Source of the DNA: Flavobacterium sp.
GTDB taxonomy: Bacteria > Bacteroidota > Bacteroidia > Flavobacteriales > Flavobacteriaceae
DNA: 57,204 bases
Assembly: GCF_027484945.1 (NCBI RefSeq)
Contig: NZ_JAIXRZ010000020.1
Span: forward strand, 1-57,204
Direction: 5' to 3'
Positions 28,277 to 36,079 of this stretch are shown here, in pieces (the stretch's first letter is position 1; each line of letters opens with the position of its first letter). Position numbers and translations under genes: made by a program. The notes beneath the pieces were generated by a model that was given only the letters and a program-made list of their open reading frames with translations, did no database searches and was not told the DNA's origin.

Positions 28277-29125
28277 ATGTTGGTTTTTGATAAAAAAGCA
28301 GCCCTTAGGGCACATTTAGACACATTACACGCGCCAAATCAAACAATAGGATTTGTACCAACGATGGGCGCTTTACACGACGGACACCTCTCATTGTTGC
28401 AAAATGCAATTCAAAACAATACGATTACAGTGGTTAGCATCTTTGTCAATCCAACGCAATTCAACAATTCTGAAGATTTACTTAAATACCCCAGAACTTT
28501 AGCGTCTGACCTAAAAAAAATTCAATCTTTATCCAACTCGATTCTTGTTTACACTCCCACTGTAGACGATGTTTATGATGGAATCCCTGAATCATCTGCT
28601 TTCTCATTTGATGGTTTGGAGCATCAAATGGAAGGTAAATTTCGCCCAGGACATTTTGACGGTGTAGGGACTGTGGTAAAAAAATTATTCGAAATCATTC
28701 AACCTCAAACCGCTTACTTTGGCGAGAAAGATTTTCAACAATTACAGATCATTAAAAAACTGGTTGAAAAAGAAAAGTTACCGATCACCATCGTTGGCTG
28801 TCCCATTTACCGAGAAACGAATGGACTCGCGATGAGTTCGCGAAATGAACGCTTAGACCCAATTACACGAGAAAAAGCAGGTTTTATCTACGCGTCACTT
28901 CAAAAAATCAAAACCCTTTTTCATAGCCACAGCATCCCCGAACTGAAAGCAATTATTGAAGCTGATTTTCAGAAGCAATCGTTGTTCCAACTTGAATATT
29001 TTGAGATTGCAGAAGAAACAACTTTAGAAAGTGCTGAATCAAAAAAAGCAGATCACACCTACCGCGCTTTTATTGCTGTTATCGTAAACAATGTCCGACT
29101 TATTGACACAATTTCATTAAATTAA
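28277..29125 (+). CDS. panC: Pantothenate synthetase
   Basis: ATP-dependent joining of pantoate and beta-alanine. HIGH-type nucleotide motif PTMGALHDGHLSLL; FVNPTQFNNSEDLLKYPR binds pantoate; GVGTVVKKLFEIIQPQTAYFGEKD is the conserved Gly-rich/ATP region (here GEKDFQQ); the SRNERL motif stands for KMSKS. The start was chosen at ATG 28277 (282 residues), consistent with the promoter 24 bases upstream; a TTG at 28268 is the only alternative. panD follows 15 bases later but has its own promoter motif inside the panC 3' end. Confidence 0.97.
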   Translation: MLVFDKKAALRAHLDTLHAPNQTIGFVPTMGALHDGHLSLLQNAIQNNTITVVSIFVNPTQFNNSEDLLKYPRTLASDLKKIQSLSNSILVYTPTVDDVYDGIPESSAFSFDGLEHQMEGKFRPGHFDGVGTVVKKLFEIIQPQTAYFGEKDFQQLQIIKKLVEKEKLPITIVGCPIYRETNGLAMSSRNERLDPITREKAGFIYASLQKIKTLFHSHSIPELKAIIEADFQKQSLFQLEYFEIAEETTLESAESKKADHTYRAFIAVIVNNVRLIDTISLN

Positions 29126-29128
29126 TTA

Positions 29129-29136
29129 TACCTTTG
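29129..29136 (+). promoter_or_regulatory. -7 element of panD (leaderless)
   Basis: TACCTTTG overlaps the end of the panC region; only CACC separates it from the panD ATG at 29141. A TTG at 29103-29105 is a possible -33, at 23 bases, longer than usual. Confidence 0.55.
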
Positions 29137-29140
29137 CACC

Positions 29141-29491
29141 ATGCAAATTCAAGTAGTTAAATCTAAAATACACCGTGTAAAAGTTACGGGAGCCGATTTG
29201 AATTACATCGGCAGCATCACTATTGACGAAGCTTTAATGGACGCTTCCAATTTAATTGAAGGCGAAAAAGTAGCGATTGTCAATATTAACAATGGCGAAC
29301 GTTTTGAAACCTATGTGATTAAAGGAAGTCGTAATTCTGGTGAAATCACACTAAATGGACCTGCAGCCCGTAAAGTACACGCTGGCGACATCATCATTAT
29401 TATTTCCTATGCTTTAATGCCTTTTGAAGAGGCTAAATCATTTAAACCTTGGTTGGTTTTCCCCGATGAAAATACCAATTTATTGAAATAA
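29141..29491 (+). CDS. panD: Aspartate 1-decarboxylase
   Basis: Pyruvoyl enzyme that makes beta-alanine from aspartate, supplying panC. The self-processing site Gly24-Ser25 (YIGSIT) is present, and [20 protein letters not shown] and [14 protein letters not shown] are family motifs. 116 residues, normal for the proenzyme. It lies 15 bases after panC, and the next gene starts directly at its stop codon, so the three are probably co-transcribed in addition to the internal promoter. Confidence 0.97.
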   Translation: MQIQVVKSKIHRVKVTGADLNYIGSITIDEALMDASNLIEGEKVAIVNINNGERFETYVIKGSRNSGEITLNGPAARKVHAGDIIIIISYALMPFEEAKSFKPWLVFPDENTNLLK

Positions 29492-30460
29492 TTGCGTTTG
29501 AAAAAATCGGTTAAAAATTTACTGCTCTTATTTATACCGTTGCTTATTGGGTGTGGTATTATTTTTTACCAATTTTCTTCACTAACTGAAAATGAACTCA
29601 ACAACATTGAAAAAAGTTTATTACACGCCAACTATTTTTATATTTTTCTTTCGTTACTTGTTGCTTTATTAAGTCATTGGTCTCGTGCCTTTCGCTGTAA
29701 ATTTGCCCTTGAACATTTGGGCTATACCACAAAAATAAGCACCAATTTTCTTGCGGTTTGTGTTTCCTATTTAGTAAATTTAACGATCCCCCGCTCTGGT
29801 GAATTTACCCGTGCAGCATTACTTAAAAAATACGAAAACGTACCCTTTGACAAAGCCTTTGGAACCATTGTAGCTGAACGAATAGTCGATCTTGCGCTGT
29901 TTTTACTCTTTGTGATATTGGGAGTTTTGTTACAATTTGATAAATTACATCAATTTTTAATCGATCAACAGGTATCGCTAAAAACCATTGCTTTTGCAAG
30001 CATCGGGATAGTACTTTGTGGAATCTTATTTCTTTTAATTTGGATTTATGCCGAATGGTCGATTATTCGAAAATTAAAACATAAATTGTCCGGCTTAACC
30101 GAAGGGATACTGAGTGTATGGCATATGGAGAAAAAATGGCGCTATATTTTTCATTCCATGCTCATTTGGTTATGTTATCTAGTCATGTTTTACATTCCTA
30201 TTTTTGCTTTACCCGAGACTGAAAAAATTGGATTTGACATTGTGATTATGGGCTTTATTTTTGGGAGTTTGGCCATCGGTTTTACCAATGGAGGTATTGG
30301 TGCCTTCCCTTTTTCGATTGCATTGATTTTTGGACAATACGGAATCCCTGAAGAAACAAGCGTAGCATTTGGATGGTTGGCGTGGACTTCACAAACCTTG
30401 CTAACCCTTTTTCTTGGGTTGATTGGCTATCTACTTTTGCCGCTACAAAGTAGAAAATAA
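29492..30460 (+). CDS. Lysylphosphatidylglycerol synthase/flippase-like (UPF0104) membrane protein
   Basis: 322 residues with about eight hydrophobic segments, from residues 9-27 to 290-318. Family features of the LPG-synthase transmembrane domain: HWSRAFRCKFALEHLGY, VSYLVNLTIPRSGEFTRAALLKKYENVPFDKAFGTIVAERIVDL (motif cores PRSGEFTRA and GTIVAERIVDL) and the GFTNGGIGAFP loop. There is no C-terminal synthase domain, so it is a membrane flippase-like protein of unknown substrate. The start is TTG at 29492, touching the panD stop; a second TTG at 29498 is equally possible. No ATG is available before the first membrane segment. Confidence 0.85.
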   Translation: MRLKKSVKNLLLLFIPLLIGCGIIFYQFSSLTENELNNIEKSLLHANYFYIFLSLLVALLSHWSRAFRCKFALEHLGYTTKISTNFLAVCVSYLVNLTIPRSGEFTRAALLKKYENVPFDKAFGTIVAERIVDLALFLLFVILGVLLQFDKLHQFLIDQQVSLKTIAFASIGIVLCGILFLLIWIYAEWSIIRKLKHKLSGLTEGILSVWHMEKKWRYIFHSMLIWLCYLVMFYIPIFALPETEKIGFDIVIMGFIFGSLAIGFTNGGIGAFPFSIALIFGQYGIPEETSVAFGWLAWTSQTLLTLFLGLIGYLLLPLQSRK

Positions 30461-30510
30461 TTGGTATATTGGTGGTCGTTAAATACAAAAAAAACAACCC
30501 GATTACGAAT

Positions 30511-31665
30511 ATGAAAAAAACACTTCTGATTTTAGCACTTGCCCTAAGTCTAAACGGATTGAGTCAAACTACTAAAGATAGTATATTCTCGAGCAAACTA
30601 AATACCTACCGCCATTTATCAGTCGCTTTACCCCCTTCGTATGAGCAAGATAAAAAACGTACCTATCCTTTACTTTTAGTGCTTGACGGCGACTACTTGT
30701 TTGACCCGTTTTTGGGCACGTTAAAATACGGTTACTATTGGGATGATTTGCCTGAGGTTATTCTTGTGGGACTAAACCACAGCAACGATAGAGAACGGGA
30801 TGAAGAATGCCAAGCCGATGAAACCACCGGCTTACCTACAGGTATGGGCGAATCATTTTTCGAATTTTTAGGAGGCGAATTACTCCCTTATCTTCAGAAA
30901 AATTTTCGAATCTCCCCTTTCAAAATTGTAGCGGGTCATGATGTAACCGCTGGATTTATGAATTTTTACCTCTACAAAGACAATCCGCTTTTTAAGGCCT
31001 ATATTTCCTTGAGTCCGGTTATGACAAAGGATATGGAAACGCATATTGCTGAGCGTTTGGCTACTTTTACTAACAATATGTTTTACTATGTTGCTTCAGC
31101 AGATGGCGATGTTAAAACCATTAAAAATAAAGTGGCCCAATTAGACACCAATATAAAAGCGGCTAATAGTGCTACCCTCAGTTACCGTTATGATGATTTT
31201 AAAGGATGTTCGCATTATTCGCTTGTACCTTATGCGATTCCGAGTGCTTTATATCACTTTTTTTCCGCCTATCAACCCATATCAATGAATGAATTTCAAG
31301 AAAAAATTGTCACTCTCCCTTCGGGATATGTTGATTATTTAAAAAACCGGTATGAACTAGCCGATAAAGCTTTGGGTATGAAAATGAAAATACGCGTGAA
31401 TGATTTCAAAGCTATTGAAGCGGCTATCATTAAAAACAAAGCGTTCAATGAACTGGAACAATTGGCGCAACTGTCGCGTACTACCTATCCAAAGGCGATG
31501 TTGAGCGACTATCATATGGCGCGATTCTATGAAAACAATGGCGATTTAAGAATGGCATTAAAACATTATCAAAACGCTTACCAACTTCAGGAAATTGGCG
31601 ACCTTACGAAAGAAATGATATTGGGTAAAATGGATGAACTCGGACCTCAAGTAAAGAAAAAATAA
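30511..31665 (+). CDS. Secreted alpha/beta-hydrolase (esterase D-like) with C-terminal TPR and altered nucleophile
   Basis: 384 residues from ATG 30511, which begins a signal peptide (KKTLLILALALSLNGLSQ). An esterase D/enterochelin-esterase-like fold: YPLLLVLDGDYLF, then the nucleophile elbow, then KGCSHYSLVPYAI with the likely catalytic His, and a C-terminal TPR-like pair (SDYHMARFYENNGDLRMALKHYQNAYQL). The elbow reads VAGHDVTAG where the family normally has GHSxGG: the serine is Asp144. It is therefore either inactive, or uses an Asp nucleophile as dehalogenases and epoxide hydrolases do. Exported to the periplasm or outside. Function unknown. Confidence 0.8.
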   Translation: MKKTLLILALALSLNGLSQTTKDSIFSSKLNTYRHLSVALPPSYEQDKKRTYPLLLVLDGDYLFDPFLGTLKYGYYWDDLPEVILVGLNHSNDRERDEECQADETTGLPTGMGESFFEFLGGELLPYLQKNFRISPFKIVAGHDVTAGFMNFYLYKDNPLFKAYISLSPVMTKDMETHIAERLATFTNNMFYYVASADGDVKTIKNKVAQLDTNIKAANSATLSYRYDDFKGCSHYSLVPYAIPSALYHFFSAYQPISMNEFQEKIVTLPSGYVDYLKNRYELADKALGMKMKIRVNDFKAIEAAIIKNKAFNELEQLAQLSRTTYPKAMLSDYHMARFYENNGDLRMALKHYQNAYQLQEIGDLTKEMILGKMDELGPQVKKK

Positions 31666-31684
31666 GTCTCCACCAAGTACAGCA

Positions 31685-33043
31685 ATGGCTAAATTAAAAA
31701 CTTCTTTTTTTTGTCAAAATTGTGGCAATCAATATGCCAAATGGCAAGGGCAATGCAATGCCTGTAAAGAATGGAATACAATTGTTGAAGAAATTATTCA
31801 GAAAGAGGAAAAAGTGGCTTGGAAATCGAGCGTTGAAGTTAAAAAAGCCACTAAACCCTTAAAAATTAAAGAAATTGATTCAACTCAAGAAATTCGATTA
31901 AATACTGGCGATGGTGAGCTCAATCGGGTGTTGGGTGGTGGAATTGTTCCCGGTTCTGTGGTATTATTAGGGGGTGAGCCCGGCATTGGAAAAAGTACAC
32001 TTTTACTTCAATTATCCTTAATGCTTCCCTATAAAACGCTTTATGTTTCAGGCGAGGAAAGTCAGAAACAGATAAAAATGCGCGCCGAACGCATCAATCC
32101 TAATAACGAGAGTTGTTTTATTTTAACCGAAACCAAAACACAAAATATCTTTCGGCAAATTCAGGAAGTCGAACCAGAAATTTTAATCATCGATTCGATT
32201 CAAACCCTTCATACCGACTTCATTGAATCTACAGCTGGAAGTATCTCTCAAATACGAGAATGTACGGCAGAACTCATCAAATTTGCCAAAGAAACCAATA
32301 TTCCCGTTATTTTAATCGGACATATTACGAAAGATGGCAATATAGCAGGGCCAAAAATTCTTGAACACATGGTGGACACTGTACTTCAATTTGAAGGTGA
32401 CCGTAATCATGTGTACCGTATTCTTCGCGCCTTAAAAAACCGTTTTGGCTCTACCGCCGAATTAGGAATATATGAAATGCAAGGCACAGGCCTTCGGGAA
32501 GTTTCAAATCCTTCAGAAATTTTAATTTCACATCGCGAAGAAGAACTCTCCGGAACAGCAATTGCAGCAACTTTGGAAGGAATGCGCCCATTAATGATTG
32601 AAATCCAAGCTTTAGTTTCTACCGCAGTTTATGGCACACCCCAGCGCAGTACAACGGGCTATAATGCCAAACGCTTAAATATGATTTTAGCAGTTTTAGA
32701 AAAACGGGCTGGGTTTCGTTTAGGTACTAAAGATGTTTTTCTCAATGTTACTGGGGGAATATCTGTTGATGATCCCGCAATTGATTTGGCAGTTGTAGGG
32801 GCTATTTTATCCTCTAATGAAGACATTGCCGTAGGAAAAGAAGTGTGTTTTGCAGGCGAAGTCGGTTTATCAGGAGAAATTCGTCCAGTAAACCGCATTG
32901 AACAACGTATTCAAGAAGCCGAAAAATTAGGTTTTACAACAATATTTGTGTCCAAATACAACAAAATTACGGCCTCAAATACACGAATTCGAATCGTAAT
33001 GGTTTCCAAAATTGAAGAAGTGGTTAGCGAATTATTTGGATGA
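31685..33043 (+). CDS. radA: DNA repair protein RadA
   Basis: Branch-migration ATPase of recombination, related to RecA. The N-terminal zinc finger (CQNCGNQYAKWQGQCNACK: CxxC-CxxC), Walker A GEPGIGKST, the RadA-specific KNRFGS motif and a C-terminal Lon-like domain (VFLNVTGGISVDDPA; GEVGLSGEIRPV) are present in order. 452 residues, normal. Its stop codon overlaps the start of the next gene by four bases (ATGA), indicating translational coupling with the transglycosylase gene. Confidence 0.97.
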   Translation: MAKLKTSFFCQNCGNQYAKWQGQCNACKEWNTIVEEIIQKEEKVAWKSSVEVKKATKPLKIKEIDSTQEIRLNTGDGELNRVLGGGIVPGSVVLLGGEPGIGKSTLLLQLSLMLPYKTLYVSGEESQKQIKMRAERINPNNESCFILTETKTQNIFRQIQEVEPEILIIDSIQTLHTDFIESTAGSISQIRECTAELIKFAKETNIPVILIGHITKDGNIAGPKILEHMVDTVLQFEGDRNHVYRILRALKNRFGSTAELGIYEMQGTGLREVSNPSEILISHREEELSGTAIAATLEGMRPLMIEIQALVSTAVYGTPQRSTTGYNAKRLNMILAVLEKRAGFRLGTKDVFLNVTGGISVDDPAIDLAVVGAILSSNEDIAVGKEVCFAGEVGLSGEIRPVNRIEQRIQEAEKLGFTTIFVSKYNKITASNTRIRIVMVSKIEEVVSELFG

Positions 33044-35007
33044 GACGAATCGCAATTTCCCCGAAAAAGATTAAAATTTTCGTGATTAGTTTACTATCCT
33101 TTTTAGTTATTGGGAGTATACTTCTTTTTATTTTTCGTAATGTACTACTGGATCAAGTAATTGAAAAGGCAGTCATTAAAATGCAACGGGATTACCAATG
33201 TAATTTAGTAATTAAGGAAGCCCAATTTGAAGGTTTAGATCATATTTATATGAAAGCCATAAGCCTTAAACCAATGCAAGGGGATACAATTGTAACTATT
33301 GGGGAACTTAAAACAGGATTTAATTTTTGGAAAATACTAACGGGCACCCTCCAAGTAACGGATTTAAGTATTAACCGCGGTTATATTCAATGGGTGAAAA
33401 CTGCTGAGGGCAGTAATTTTGATGCATTTTTAAAGTCTAAAAAAGAAGCTGGTGGCACAAAAAAAGCAACGGATTATGCCGATTTTGTTAACCGTTTAAC
33501 CACTCGTTTTTTAAATTTAATTCCAACTCAAATGCAGGTCGAAGGATTTGCTTTAAAAGTAAACGATAAAGGACATCAAACACAACTTGATTTTACCCAA
33601 TTGACGCTAAATAATAACCAATTAGAATCCCAAATTAAAGTAGCTGAAAACAACAAAACCCAATGGTGGCGTCTCGCCGGGTTTGCCGATCCTCGAAACC
33701 GGAAAACCGATTTGCTATTTAAAAACCTGCATCATGATACGGTGCAACTCCCGTTTATCCAACATCAATTTCATTTAAAAACGGCATTCAAATCGGCGCG
33801 CTTTCAATTGAAAAATTTAGGAATGGAGCAAGGTGAATTTCATGCAAACGGAATGGCTTCAATCCACAAATTAATTATAAACCATCCAAAGATTGCCTCC
33901 AAAGACGTAGCAATTCAACAAGCTCAGGTCGATTTTCATTGGATTTTAGGCGAACGTCAAATTCAATTGGATTCCAATTCACAAATAACACTCGGAAAAC
34001 TTAAATGCAGGCCCTATTTATTGTATGCCCAAGAAAAAGGCAAAACGATTGCCCTGCAATTGAAAATCCCAAAAACAAAAGCACAAGATTTTATTACTGC
34101 TTTACCTAAAGGATTGTTTTCCCATTTTGAAGGGATGCAAGCCTCGGGAAATTTCAGCTACCAATTAGATTTTAAATTTAACGAACAACAGCCAAACGAT
34201 CTGGTTTTTGAAAGTAAGTTGCAACCAGAAAATTTAAAAATTACCCATTATGGAGCAGCAGATTTACGAAAAATAAATAGCGGATTTATCTACCGTGCAA
34301 TAGAAAACGGAATTGCACAACGGCCAATAATTGTTGGTCCTGAAAATTTAATGTACACGCCGCTTTCTGCAATTTCTCCTTACCTGCAAAAATGTGTTTT
34401 AACAAGCGAAGATCCATCGTTTATGCATCACAGCGGATTTATATCGGAAGCTTTTAAACAATCCATTGCAAAAAATATTCGAACCAAAAAGTTTGCACGG
34501 GGCGCCAGTACGATTAGCATGCAGTTGGTAAAAAATGTTTTTCTAACTCGGGAGAAAACCCTTTCCCGAAAATTGGAAGAAATTTTACTGGTTTATATTT
34601 TAGAAAAACAACGTATCGCTACAAAAGAGCGAATGTTGGAAGTGTATTTCAATATCATCGAATGGGGTCCAAATGTATATGGTATTGGAGAAGCAGCCCA
34701 GTATTATTTTCAAAAAAAACCAGAGGCGCTTACTTTTAAAGAAAGTTTGTATTTGGCAACCATTATTCCCAAACCCAAAGGTTTTATGTACCGATTTGAT
34801 TCGGATCGGAAAGAGAAAAAATTTGCTTTGCAACAACAAAATTTTTTAACCCAGCTCATGCTTCGAAGAAAATGGATAACCCCAGAGGACACTTTAGGTT
34901 ACAGTCAACCCCTACAACTCACTGGCGAAGCTTTAAGTCGACTAAAAACAAAGGTCGCTGACACGATTCAAAGCGAGCCATTACTTGACGAATTTATCGA
35001 GTTTTAA
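33040..35007 (+). CDS. AsmA-like/GT51 monofunctional peptidoglycan transglycosylase
   Basis: 655 residues: one N-terminal membrane anchor (residues 11-33), a long AsmA-like beta region (about 35-430), then a GT51 domain. GT51 motifs are complete: TSEDPSFMHHSG with catalytic Glu457, GASTISMQLVKN from residue 488, RKLEEILLVYILE and WGPNVYGIGEAAQYYF. There is no transpeptidase domain, so it only polymerises glycan strands from lipid II, on the periplasmic side of the inner membrane. The AsmA-like region replaces the usual short linker. It is coupled to radA by a 4-base overlap and followed by a lipoprotein gene. Confident in GT51; the AsmA-like assignment is from general pattern. Confidence 0.88.
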   Translation: MRRIAISPKKIKIFVISLLSFLVIGSILLFIFRNVLLDQVIEKAVIKMQRDYQCNLVIKEAQFEGLDHIYMKAISLKPMQGDTIVTIGELKTGFNFWKILTGTLQVTDLSINRGYIQWVKTAEGSNFDAFLKSKKEAGGTKKATDYADFVNRLTTRFLNLIPTQMQVEGFALKVNDKGHQTQLDFTQLTLNNNQLESQIKVAENNKTQWWRLAGFADPRNRKTDLLFKNLHHDTVQLPFIQHQFHLKTAFKSARFQLKNLGMEQGEFHANGMASIHKLIINHPKIASKDVAIQQAQVDFHWILGERQIQLDSNSQITLGKLKCRPYLLYAQEKGKTIALQLKIPKTKAQDFITALPKGLFSHFEGMQASGNFSYQLDFKFNEQQPNDLVFESKLQPENLKITHYGAADLRKINSGFIYRAIENGIAQRPIIVGPENLMYTPLSAISPYLQKCVLTSEDPSFMHHSGFISEAFKQSIAKNIRTKKFARGASTISMQLVKNVFLTREKTLSRKLEEILLVYILEKQRIATKERMLEVYFNIIEWGPNVYGIGEAAQYYFQKKPEALTFKESLYLATIIPKPKGFMYRFDSDRKEKKFALQQQNFLTQLMLRRKWITPEDTLGYSQPLQLTGEALSRLKTKVADTIQSEPLLDEFIEF

Positions 35008-35053
35008 TTATACGAAATACAGTTATTTCACGTTTTGTTAAAAATAAAAAATC

Positions 35054-35512
35054 ATGAAAATTTCATTGTTAATTGCGCTTACTTTAGTTGTTTTTGGGCA
35101 ATCTTGCGAAAACGATCAGGACCTAAGTGAATTCTATGATTTTCCAGAAACTCATCAATGGCAAAAATCAGATCCAAAAACATTTACTTTTACAATAGAA
35201 AATGCAGGCACTTTTAACGGTGTGCTTATGGGAAGTTTTGTGTATGGCTCACAGTTTTCAAAACTACCGCTTGCGCTGACCGTATCAAATGAAGAGAAAA
35301 CTGAAAAACAACCCCTTACATTTTTAATAAAAAATGCCAAAGGCGAAGAATGCGGCGACTGTACTGGCGATGTATGCGATGTAAAACAAACCGTATTTAC
35401 TGCTAAACATTTTGACCCCGGAACCTACACGTTTACCTTGGAAAATACTTTTGAATATCCCTATTTTCCGAATATTATTGCGCTTGGAATGGAACTTGAA
35501 CGTGTAAAATAA
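35054..35512 (+). CDS. Small lipoprotein, possibly GldH-like
   Basis: 152 residues. Signal peptide MKISLLIALTLVVFGQSC with lipid Cys18, then an acidic start (ENDQDLSEF). The rest is one beta-rich domain with a Cys pair (CGDCTGDVC). The general plan, W at the strand start, FTFTIENAGTFNGVLMG, a middle NAKGEE turn and a C-terminal GTYTFTLENTFEY strand, resembles the gliding-motility lipoprotein GldH, but I see no decisive motif. gldH often lies next to a penicillin-binding protein gene in Flavobacteriaceae; here the neighbour is a transglycosylase. The cysteine cluster is not a GldH feature that I know. Function open. Confidence 0.6.
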   Translation: MKISLLIALTLVVFGQSCENDQDLSEFYDFPETHQWQKSDPKTFTFTIENAGTFNGVLMGSFVYGSQFSKLPLALTVSNEEKTEKQPLTFLIKNAKGEECGDCTGDVCDVKQTVFTAKHFDPGTYTFTLENTFEYPYFPNIIALGMELERVK

Positions 35513-35535
35513 AGTTGTAAATCCTCCTACGTTTG

Positions 35536-36063
35536 ATGAAAAAAATCGTTCTGCTACTTATTGGATTTTTGTTTTTGAGCGTTGTACAAATTAAAAATCC
35601 GATTGAAAAATTCATGAAACCGGTAACCAATCCGGAAGAAGTCTCGCGGAATTTGGCAACAATCAATGGTTGGAATTCAACTACCAAACCTATAATTAAA
35701 AACAAAATTACCCCAACTAGTGACTGGGAGTTGCTGTATTGCTATAAATCAGGTTGGCATGAAAACACGCCCAATCAACGGTTTGATATTTCAGAATTAT
35801 ATACCGGAATACCGGGTAATCGCATTTCGGGTGCTACGTTATTAAATTGGGTAAAAGCACACCATCAAGATGATATTATCTACAGTGACAATCCATACCG
35901 TTTTAATTTGCTATCGATAGAACGGAACGACCCCTATAATGGAAAATGGGTGGTCTATAGTTTGCACGAAAACCGTATTAATCTTTGTTACATACATAGT
36001 TATCCCAACGGCAATCAATCGAGTTGGTTACATAAAACGGAGTACATTTTTCAATTAAAATAA
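35536..36063 (+). CDS. Hypothetical exported protein
   Basis: 175 residues from ATG 35536 (a TTG three bases earlier is also possible). N-terminal hydrophobic segment KKIVLLLIGFLFLSVVQI, no lipid Cys, so it is anchored or secreted. The body is rich in Trp, Tyr and Asn (GWNSTTKPI, DWELLYCYKSGWHE, GKWVVYSLHENRINLCYIHSYPNG). I do not recognise a family. It lies 23 bases after the lipoprotein gene, in the same direction as the genes around it, so it is probably part of the same transcription unit. Confidence 0.6.
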   Translation: MKKIVLLLIGFLFLSVVQIKNPIEKFMKPVTNPEEVSRNLATINGWNSTTKPIIKNKITPTSDWELLYCYKSGWHENTPNQRFDISELYTGIPGNRISGATLLNWVKAHHQDDIIYSDNPYRFNLLSIERNDPYNGKWVVYSLHENRINLCYIHSYPNGNQSSWLHKTEYIFQLK

Positions 36064-36079
36064 TTTAAATAATAGGATC

